This document shows positions 5,973 to 11,219 of a stretch of DNA of 11,219 nt, piece after piece. Numbering within the stretch: position 1 is the stretch's first letter; each line of letters opens with the position of its first letter. The stretch lies in the NCBI GenBank assembly GCA_902795665.1, contig CADBMA010000152.1, positions 1 to 11,219 on the forward strand, given 5' to 3'. Source of the stretch: an uncultured Rhodospirillales bacterium (GTDB lineage Bacteria; Pseudomonadota; Alphaproteobacteria; RF32; CAG-239). The notes below the pieces were generated by a model. The model made no database searches. It was not told the DNA's origin and saw only the letters and a program-made list of their open reading frames with translations. The position numbers and the translations under genes were made by a program.

Positions 5973-6710
5973 ATGAAAAAAACTCTTTTTATTTCTATTT
6001 TGGCTTTGTTAGTAGCCATTGTTGCATTGGTTAAAGATTATTTGCCTTGCAGCAAAAAAACGGCAGAAACAACAGCTCCGGTTGCTGCTGGTGTTGATGT
6101 AGAGGCCGTTCTTAAAGAACATCCTGAATATGTTATTAATGCTTTGCAAGCTTATGAAATGAAAGCCAGAGAAGAAGCTGAAGCTCAGGCCAAAGCTTTG
6201 ATTGTTGAAAATGAAGCCGCTTTGCTGGCTGACAATGCTCCATATCAAGGACCGGCTGACGCCAAAGTTGTTATGGTTGAATTTTATGATTATGCTTGCG
6301 GATACTGCCGCAGACTCTTTCCTGATATGAGCCAAATTATTGCTAAAAACAGCGATGTTAAAGTTATATACAGACCGGTAGCTTTTGTTGCTCCTTATTC
6401 TGAATATGCTGCTCGTGCTGTTTTGGCTGCCAATGAACAGGGTAAATTTTCAGAGCTGCATACCGCTTTGTTCACTGTTCAAAAGGCTTTGAATGAAAAA
6501 ATGATTGATGAATTGGCTGAAAAAGCCGGTATCGATGTTGCAAAAATGAAAGCAGATATGAAATCTGACAAAGTTAATGCAGCTTTTGATGCTAACAACA
6601 TTTTGCAAGAAAAAATCCAAATCGGTGGTGTTCCGACTTTGATTATGAATGGCGAAATGCTGCAGCCTTCTCCCAGCTACATTCAGTCTAAAATTGATGA
6701 AGCCAAATAA
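5973..6710 (+). CDS. Membrane-anchored DsbA-family thiol:disulfide oxidoreductase (Com1/ScsC-like)
   Basis: The 245-residue protein has a hydrophobic N-terminal anchor or signal (about 4-20), then an Ala/Glu-rich helical segment (about 41-85) resembling the N-terminal stalk of ScsC/Com1-type proteins (DVEAVLKEHPEYVINAL), then a DsbA-type thioredoxin fold. FYDYACGYCRR (104-114) supplies the redox pair Cys109-Gly-Tyr-Cys112, and GGVPT (218-222) supplies the cis-proline at 221. It likely oxidises or isomerises disulfides in periplasmic proteins; the stalk hints at oligomerisation and isomerase activity, as in ScsC. The ATG at 5973 has GAGGA 8 nt upstream and is preferred over an in-frame TTG at 5958. 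A further Cys at 26 follows the anchor without a proper lipobox. It is a single-gene unit ending at a strong terminator. No DsbB or DsbD partner is seen. Confidence 0.92.
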   Translation: MKKTLFISILALLVAIVALVKDYLPCSKKTAETTAPVAAGVDVEAVLKEHPEYVINALQAYEMKAREEAEAQAKALIVENEAALLADNAPYQGPADAKVVMVEFYDYACGYCRRLFPDMSQIIAKNSDVKVIYRPVAFVAPYSEYAARAVLAANEQGKFSELHTALFTVQKALNEKMIDELAEKAGIDVAKMKADMKSDKVNAAFDANNILQEKIQIGGVPTLIMNGEMLQPSPSYIQSKIDEAK

Positions 6711-6731
6711 TTAATACGGTTTGATCTATAG

Positions 6732-6761
6732 AAAAAGGCAGAGTTTATACTCTGCCTTTTT
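6732..6761. terminator. Perfect 12-bp bidirectional terminator overlapping a coding 3' end
   Basis: AAAAAGGCAGAG (6732-6743) and CTCTGCCTTTTT (6750-6761) pair without mismatch around a 6-nt loop. It terminates the DsbA-family gene on the plus strand, with TTTTT in the right arm. On the minus strand it lies across the stop and last codons of the 6745-7194 gene, whose TAA starts in the loop, and ends there in TTTTTC. Confidence 0.9.
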
Positions 6762-7194
6762 GCCGATACAAATAAAGTTCGTCGGCCAACCAGATGTATC
6801 TACCCACTGTTCTGTCTAGCTGTACAATCTTTATGAATAAGTATGTAAAATATGCGATGCATATTAACATACAAATTCCTGATATTGTAACGACAGGAGA
6901 ATCCAATACTGTTTTCCAAGTAGCTTTTCCCAAGTTTTCCATAACTAGTATACACGAGAATAAAAACGTTATGCTTGAAACAGCGAAAGGAGCCATAAAC
7001 CGCGTAATTATATTACGCAAATAGTCCTGAATGTCGCATATCGCGTCAGCTGACATTTGATCTTCAGCCAAAACGTAAGCCAAGACCTTTCCTTTTCCGT
7101 TTCTTCGGTATTCCTTAACGATGGGGAGATTGTGTTCCTGTTTCATAATCTCAATCGCCTGTGGCACATTGAAACTTTTAAAAGAATTTTCCAT
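6745..7194 (-). CDS. Hypothetical two-TM membrane protein, unrecognised
   Basis: The 149-residue protein has a soluble N-terminal part (about 1-62), two predicted membrane helices (about 67-87 and 101-123), and a short charged tail. The N-terminal part reads as a small alpha/beta unit (PQAIEIMKQE, IVKEYRRNGKGKVLAYVLAE). Both ends would lie on the same side, probably the cytoplasm given the basic RRNGKGK and the RQKGR tail. I do not recognise a family. There is no Shine-Dalgarno before the ATG at 7194, but a well-placed promoter lies about 35 nt upstream. The last codons and the stop are inside a terminator stem-loop shared with the convergent DsbA-family gene. Function unknown. Confidence 0.7.
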   Translation of the reverse strand: MENSFKSFNVPQAIEIMKQEHNLPIVKEYRRNGKGKVLAYVLAEDQMSADAICDIQDYLRNIITRFMAPFAVSSITFLFSCILVMENLGKATWKTVLDSPVVTISGICMLICIAYFTYLFIKIVQLDRTVGRYIWLADELYLYRQKGRV

Positions 7195-7228
7195 ATAATT
7201 TTAATTTTAATAATTTTTTACTTCGCGC

Positions 7229-7257
7229 AGAATAGCATTTTTTATGCTTATAGTCAA
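7229..7257 (-). promoter_or_regulatory. Sigma70-type promoter for the two-TM protein gene, with inverted repeat in its spacer
   Basis: On the minus strand TTGACT (7257-7252, five of six) and TATTCT (7234-7229) are separated by 17 nt. Between them lies the inverted repeat AGCAT-N5-ATGCT (7234-7248), which could be an operator. The leader to the ATG at 7194 is about 28 nt. Confidence 0.55.
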
Positions 7258-7278
7258 TATCTGAATCACCATCCCAAA

Positions 7279-7839
7279 TTATTCAACTGTAAAAGCTTCG
7301 TCGCTGTTCATTTTCTTTAAGTCAGCCTCCAGTTGGGGATTATGAGGCATTTTTTTGGTTGCAGCCATGGCTTGCAAATCTTCATCATAGGCTTTTTCCT
7401 TGGCAATATATGAAGCATCATTGTTTAAATCATTTCCCAATCCGTCTTCTGGTGTATATTTTTGCATTTTCGAAGCCGGCATTTTTGTTTCTGCAATTTG
7501 TTCATCAGCTTGTTCATCAACGATAGTTTCTGAACTTGTTTGCATCGGCTTCATACGCAAATCCTGAATACGCATTCTAGGACGCACCTCATTTTCCTGA
7601 TGAGCGGGCGTTTTGACAGCTTCATTACTGTTTGTTGTTTTAATCATCACGCCCTGGTCGGTTGCTTTTATAGTTCCGTTTTCCAACGCCGGAAAAACAG
7701 GAAGTTTTTCTTGGTTATCAAATTCCTTTTCAGGGATAAAAAAATCCGGACGCACATTCTTGCGCACATAATCTTGCGCTCCGGCATGAAATGCCTCCAA
7801 ACACATTATTGTTAAAATTATTATTTGCAATTTATTCAT
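7279..7839 (-). CDS. Hypothetical secreted, low-complexity protein, unrecognised
   Basis: The 186-residue protein has a probable signal peptide: MNKLQIIILTIMCLEAFHAGA, with an AGA cleavage motif before Gln22. The mature part is polar and probably disordered. It is rich in Glu, Asp, Lys, Gln, Asn and Met, has few aromatic residues and no cysteine, and contains repeated short acidic or Met-containing stretches (RMRIQDLRMKPM, EQADEQIAETKMP). I recognise no domain. It is transcribed divergently from the HEHQH-motif exported protein with only 46 bp between starts, and is not in an operon with the gene that follows, which has its own promoter. An AAGG site lies about 12 nt before the ATG, longer than ideal. 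It may be an envelope-associated or regulatory partner, but that is a guess. Confidence 0.65.
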   Translation of the reverse strand: MNKLQIIILTIMCLEAFHAGAQDYVRKNVRPDFFIPEKEFDNQEKLPVFPALENGTIKATDQGVMIKTTNSNEAVKTPAHQENEVRPRMRIQDLRMKPMQTSSETIVDEQADEQIAETKMPASKMQKYTPEDGLGNDLNNDASYIAKEKAYDEDLQAMAATKKMPHNPQLEADLKKMNSDEAFTVE

Positions 7840-7856
7840 TACTGTTTTAACCTTAG

Positions 7857-7881
7857 GCTAATTAATATTATATGGATTAGC
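7857..7881. promoter_or_regulatory. Inverted repeat and divergent -10 elements in the 46-bp intergenic gap
   Basis: GCTAAT (7857-7862) and ATTAGC (7876-7881) are inverted copies separated by 13 nt, centred in the gap between two divergent exported-protein genes. Between them lie TATTAT (7866-7871, plus strand) and TATAAT (7872-7867, minus strand). These could be overlapping divergent -10 boxes flanked by operator half-sites. No convincing -35 boxes were found. Confidence 0.35.
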
Positions 7882-7885
7882 ATAC

Positions 7886-8596
7886 ATGAAAAATTTATTT
7901 TTGACATTAATATTTTGCTTTTTTGCAGCTTTAAATCCAACAATGGCTCAAAATGTAGATAATTTGCCTGCCGATAAGGCGCCGGAAATCCGCGATCCAT
8001 GTGCAAAGTTTGCTCAAATTCGTCCCAAAGTAAAATTGCGCAGTTCATATGGCAGATTGCAATATAATTATGACTATGACAGTGAAAACCTTGATATTAT
8101 GGCTGCTCGAAACAATCTGAAAGAAGAGGGAATGTTTACGGCCGGTTTGTCTTTGGTCGATGTTGATTGGTCCGTTTCATTAAATACTATTTCTCGCTCG
8201 GTTGATGGAGACATATGTGTAATTCCGGCAAGTGTTGATGTCTTTATAGGATATCGCAACCCGATTATTTATATCAGTAACGATTTAGATAAAAAATCTT
8301 GCCGCTATCAAATGGTTATGCGGCATGAGCACCAACATCAACAGATTAATGTTTCGGTGTTGGAGTACTATTTGCCGATTATCAAAAAGGAACTTGAAAA
8401 ATCATTGGATATTTTGACAGTGCGCGCAGCATCTGACGATGAAGATCCTGATATAATAACCGATGACATGAACAGCAATTATGCAGAGGTTGTGCGTCCT
8501 CTGGTCAATCGTCTTCAGATAACTTTGCAAATTGAGCAACAACGCTTGGATAACCGCGAAAATTATCAATATGAAACGGAACTTTGTAACGATTAG
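7886..8596 (+). CDS. Putative secreted zinc metalloprotease-like protein with HExxH motif
   Basis: The 236-residue protein begins with a clear signal peptide (MKNLFLTLIFCFFAALNPTMA, cleavage after the Ala at 21). Its hallmark is H147-E-H-Q-H151, an HExxH zinc-binding motif in a predicted helix: MVMRHEHQHQQINVSVLEYY. The preceding region has hydrophobic strands (CVIPASVDVFIGY, NPIIYIS) ending in a short CRYQ turn, and the C-terminal part is helical. This layout recalls DUF922/COG5661 predicted secreted Zn-dependent proteases, but that assignment is from memory and uncertain; a third zinc ligand is not evident. Four cysteines of the mature part (39, 111, 139, 234) could form disulfides, perhaps made by the DsbA-family protein nearby. 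The ribosome binding site is weak. The gene ends with a 4-nt overlap into the end of ftsI. Confidence 0.7.
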   Translation: MKNLFLTLIFCFFAALNPTMAQNVDNLPADKAPEIRDPCAKFAQIRPKVKLRSSYGRLQYNYDYDSENLDIMAARNNLKEEGMFTAGLSLVDVDWSVSLNTISRSVDGDICVIPASVDVFIGYRNPIIYISNDLDKKSCRYQMVMRHEHQHQQINVSVLEYYLPIIKKELEKSLDILTVRAASDDEDPDIITDDMNSNYAEVVRPLVNRLQITLQIEQQRLDNRENYQYETELCND

Positions 8597-10326
8597 CGGC
8601 TGTATGCAGCTTCAATCATCTTCGAGCGCTTGTCCTCAATGTCATAATTGGCCTTGATGTTCAGCTGAGGGGCAATCGCAGTAATAATTTCGCCGGCAGT
8701 CGGTACCGTATTCCAGCCTGATGTTGCAAATCCAAAAGTTTCTTTGCTGGCCTTAGGTTCATCCATCATTAAAAATAATGCATATTGGGGGTTAGAAACC
8801 GGAAAAGTGGCGATAAAAGAGGTCATTACTTTTTTATCAATATATTTTCCGTTTACCAGTTTTTGTGCGGTTCCGGTTTTTCCGGCCACTTCATATCCGG
8901 CCACGTTTGCGCGCTTGCCGGAGCCTTTAACCACCACTCCGCGCAACAATTGCCGCATTTGTTGTGAAGTACGCTCTGACATCACTTTTTCGCCATGCGG
9001 AGCTTCGTCATGCTTTAATAAGGTTGGTTTATAATAAGTTCCGCCATTAACCACGGCAGCAAAAGCAGAAACCAAATGAAGCGGAGTAACGGAAATTCCA
9101 TAACCATAGGCAACGGTTGCGGTGGTTTCTTCTCCCCAGCGCTTAGGAATGCTTGGTGATGCTTTTTCCGTCACCTCAAAATCTTTGACAGTATCAAATA
9201 AGCCCAGTTTGCGCAAAAATTTTTGTTGCGTATCTTTACCCACTTTTAAGGCAATTTGAGCCGAGCCGATATTAGATGAATAAATTAATATTTCTTGCAA
9301 ATCCAGCCAGCGGTTCTCTCCGCGATAGTCTTTAATGGTGTTATAACGAAGTCTAAGCGGTTTTGTGGCGTCAAATTTATCTGTAACACGTATTTTTCCG
9401 CTTTCAAGCCCCATTGCTGCATTAAAGATTTTTAGTACGGATCCTGGCTCATACAATCCTTTGGTTGTAAAATTAAATTGTGCGCGTTCTTCCGGAGCAC
9501 TGTTTTGGTTAGGGTCAAAATCAGGCAAAGATATCATCGATATAATTTCACCGCTATTAACATTTATCAAAATGGCCGAAGCGCCAATGGCATTAAATTT
9601 GGCAATAGCGGCAACCAGCTTATCGCGAATGGTATCTTGCACACCTGAGTCTATACTTAGTTTTAATGGAACGTCAGATGTAGTCAATCTTTCATTGAGT
9701 TCTTTTTCAATTCCGGAGATTCCGATATTGTCAATATTTGTTCTGCCCAAAATATGCGAAAATAAATTCTTATGCGGATAAACTCGTTTTTCCATATTTT
9801 CAAAACCCAACCCTTCAATACCCAAAGCATATATCTGATATTTTTGAGCCAGAGAAAGATTTCTTTTAACATATATAAATTTGCGTTTAGTATTTAGCCT
9901 ATCCAGAATTTCTTCATAGGTCATATCCGGTATCAGTTCGCTCAATCGAATAGCGACTTCCTCTTTGTTATGTACAAGCTTAGGTTTTGCATAAAGATTT
10001 ACGGTAGGCAAAGATGTTGCAATTATAGTTCCATTGCGATCAACAATATCAGCACGAGCAATTGGGTTTTCAATCTGTATTTGCGGCATTTCATTTTCTT
10101 CAACATCAATACTGCTCTCAGGATTATAGCCACTCCAGCATACCAAAAATGTGCGGACACCGATTATACAATACACCAAAAACAGTACAAATATTGCAAA
10201 TCCCATGCGATATTTGCAATTGGAGAGAGGGTCTTGTTCAATATTGCAGTTAGAAAAAGAGCGATTGACTTTGATTTCCTCGCCGGGAAGATAAAATTTG
10301 TCTTTTTTCTTAAACCACAGTTTCAT
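8593..10326 (-). CDS. ftsI: Division-specific peptidoglycan transpeptidase FtsI (PBP3)
   Basis: The 577-residue class B penicillin-binding protein cross-links septal peptidoglycan. It has a short cytoplasmic tail, one membrane helix (about 41-61), an N-terminal dimerisation domain (ARADIVDRNG at 90-99) and a transpeptidase domain (about 225-550). Catalytic motifs are intact: SVLK (Ser296-Lys299, within YEPGSVLK), SSN (350-352), and KTG (483-485, within AGKTGTAQK). The length is normal for FtsI. The ATG at 10326 is chosen because AGAGG lies 5 nt upstream; an in-frame TTG one codon earlier is less likely. ftsL ends 8 nt upstream, and with rsmH this is the usual rsmH-ftsL-ftsI order, which distinguishes it from the elongation PBP2. 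murE, normally next, is absent: a convergent gene overlaps its last 4 nt. Confidence 0.97.
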   Translation of the reverse strand: MKLWFKKKDKFYLPGEEIKVNRSFSNCNIEQDPLSNCKYRMGFAIFVLFLVYCIIGVRTFLVCWSGYNPESSIDVEENEMPQIQIENPIARADIVDRNGTIIATSLPTVNLYAKPKLVHNKEEVAIRLSELIPDMTYEEILDRLNTKRKFIYVKRNLSLAQKYQIYALGIEGLGFENMEKRVYPHKNLFSHILGRTNIDNIGISGIEKELNERLTTSDVPLKLSIDSGVQDTIRDKLVAAIAKFNAIGASAILINVNSGEIISMISLPDFDPNQNSAPEERAQFNFTTKGLYEPGSVLKIFNAAMGLESGKIRVTDKFDATKPLRLRYNTIKDYRGENRWLDLQEILIYSSNIGSAQIALKVGKDTQQKFLRKLGLFDTVKDFEVTEKASPSIPKRWGEETTATVAYGYGISVTPLHLVSAFAAVVNGGTYYKPTLLKHDEAPHGEKVMSERTSQQMRQLLRGVVVKGSGKRANVAGYEVAGKTGTAQKLVNGKYIDKKVMTSFIATFPVSNPQYALFLMMDEPKASKETFGFATSGWNTVPTAGEIITAIAPQLNIKANYDIEDKRSKMIEAAYSR

Positions 10327-10334
10327 CAATGCCT

Positions 10335-10721
10335 CTAACGCTGAGCTTTAGCTAATTTGCGCAGATCGTTATCAGAATGAGCCTTCTCGTTAAGATTGCG
10401 GCGAGCCAGCATTTTGCGAGAGTTAGTTTCTGCTTCATAATCAAAAGGCAAAGATGCATAACTAATAATCTGTTCGGCTTTCACCGGTTCCAAATCAATA
10501 TGCTTTGAAGCAAGATTGCGCAGCCTTTCCGGATTATTCAGATGGCTCCATTCAGCTTTCAGAATATGGATTGACTTTACATCATCATTTATCTTGGCAT
10601 TAATCTGATTTAGTTCTTTTTCCAAATCTTCGACATAGTTTTTCATTACAAATGTGCCGAATGCCATAAAAATGGTCAGTGTAAACCATAAACATATTGC
10701 AGCGGATTTGGTATTATTCAT
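10335..10721 (-). CDS. ftsL: Cell division protein FtsL
   Basis: The 128-residue bitopic protein has a tiny cytoplasmic N-terminus, one membrane helix (about 6-26), then a coiled coil (about 29-56: VEDLEKELNQINAKI) leading into the alphaproteobacterial block LKAEWSHLNNPERLRNLA (54-71). FtsL pairs with FtsB and FtsQ to activate FtsW-FtsI at the septum. The frame is open further upstream to 10967, but that part is the out-of-frame shadow of rsmH. The ATG at 10721 has a strong GGAGG (10732-10728) 6 nt before it and overlaps the end of rsmH by 8 nt, indicating coupled translation. The basic C-terminal tail (about 103-128) has no obvious domain. Similarity to FtsL is by layout and motif; sequence identity in this family is low. 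Confidence 0.9.
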   Translation of the reverse strand: MNNTKSAAICLWFTLTIFMAFGTFVMKNYVEDLEKELNQINAKINDDVKSIHILKAEWSHLNNPERLRNLASKHIDLEPVKAEQIISYASLPFDYEAETNSRKMLARRNLNEKAHSDNDLRKLAKAQR

Positions 10722-11219
10722 GTTCTGCCTCCATTTTTTTGATTGCATAACGCAGTTTTGCCGAATGAGCGCGTGAATTTTCGCGTATTTCTTCAGCAGT
10801 CGGCTTAATGCTCTTAGAACAATAAGCAAACACAATATCAGCGGTTTCCTGCTTTTCCGGAAGATACCGTGATACATTGGCTTTGCGCCCTGATTTTTCA
10901 TTAAAAAAGTTTTTAACAATCCTATCCTCAAGCGAGTGGAATGTAACAACCACCATTCTTCCGCCATCTTTCAGAAGAGAGATGCCGCTGTTTAGGCCGC
11001 GCTCCAACTCGCCCAATTCATCGTTTACGGCAATGCGCAACGCCTGAAAAGTTCTTGTGGCCGGATCGGGTTGATTATTTTTTTTATAAATTATTCGATA
11101 GATTATTTCCGCAAGTTCGCGAGTGGTGTTGATAGGAGCTTTTTGGCGTTCGGCAACAATTTTTGCGGCAATCTGGCGCGATTTTTTCTCTTCGCCGTAG
11201 CGATATATAATATCAGCCA
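10714..11219 (-). CDS. rsmH: 16S rRNA (cytosine1402-N4)-methyltransferase RsmH (partial, C-terminal part)
   Basis: The last 167 residues are present; the N-terminus lies beyond the right edge. The frame is open to the window end (ADIIYRYGEEKKSRQIAAKI), so the apparent in-frame start near 11040 is not real. Family blocks are YGEEKKSRQIA, DPATRTFQALRIAVNDEL, GLNSGISLLKDGGRM and the highly conserved VVTFHSLEDRIVKNFF. RsmH (MraW) uses AdoMet to N4-methylate C1402 of 16S rRNA, tuning the decoding site. It is the first visible gene of the division/wall cluster and overlaps ftsL by 8 nt. The AdoMet-binding glycine-rich motif is expected in the missing part. Confidence 0.97.
   Translation of the reverse strand, partial: ADIIYRYGEEKKSRQIAAKIVAERQKAPINTTRELAEIIYRIIYKKNNQPDPATRTFQALRIAVNDELGELERGLNSGISLLKDGGRMVVVTFHSLEDRIVKNFFNEKSGRKANVSRYLPEKQETADIVFAYCSKSIKPTAEEIRENSRAHSAKLRYAIKKMEAEHE

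Noticed and set aside
9365..9781. A 138-codon plus-strand frame inside ftsI
   Set aside because: It is antisense to the transpeptidase and N-terminal domains of FtsI, with no ribosome binding site or recognisable motif.
10722..10967. Extended N-terminus for FtsL
   Set aside because: The region is the alternative frame of rsmH; FtsL's own GGAGG and ATG are at 10732-10719, and the extension has no domain logic.

Overview
The window reads as chromosomal core-genome DNA from an AT-rich alphaproteobacterium (G+C roughly 40%, judged by eye). Three observations point there. The rsmH-ftsL-ftsI block carries a short FtsL with the N-P-E-R-L type periplasmic region common in Alphaproteobacteria. There is a Com1/ScsC-like DsbA-family protein. 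A PiT phosphate transporter is paired with a DUF47 protein, an arrangement known from rhizobia. The base composition and mixed, short operons suggest an uncultured host-associated lineage, but order or genus cannot be settled from the sequence alone. No mobile element, CRISPR array, tRNA or rRNA was seen.

Left part (1-4119). A partial minus-strand gene with a GTG start (possible lipoprotein or anchored protein) diverges from a membrane-anchored thermonuclease-fold protein. Then follow the plus-strand ribosome genes rplU and rpmA, a short GC-rich hairpin, obgE and rsfS. A strong bidirectional terminator closes this run. An unrecognised minus-strand gene (3060-3566) separates rsfS from rlmH, two genes that are usually adjacent. 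The ribosome-biogenesis theme (L21, L27, Obg, RsfS, RlmH) is consistent throughout.

Middle part (4122-7194). A translationally coupled minus-strand pair (DUF47 regulator, then PiT transporter, TAATG overlap) diverges from a membrane-anchored thioredoxin-fold protein with a CGYC active site. The latter ends in a perfect 12-bp hairpin that lies partly inside the 3' end of a convergent, unrecognised two-TM protein gene.

Right part (7279-11219). Two unrecognised exported proteins are transcribed divergently from a 46-bp gap: a low-complexity secreted protein and a secreted protein with an HEHQH (HExxH) motif, probably a metalloprotease. The latter converges on, and overlaps by 4 nt, the end of ftsI. 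The division and cell-wall block rsmH-ftsL-ftsI is on the minus strand with overlapping or tightly packed genes; the expected next gene, murE, is not there.

No gene-free stretch exceeds about 150 bases. The most interesting material is the set of unrecognised genes (3060-3566, 6745-7194, 7279-7839, 7886-8596) and the compact transcription signals between them. Nothing here amounts to a demonstrable new multi-gene system.
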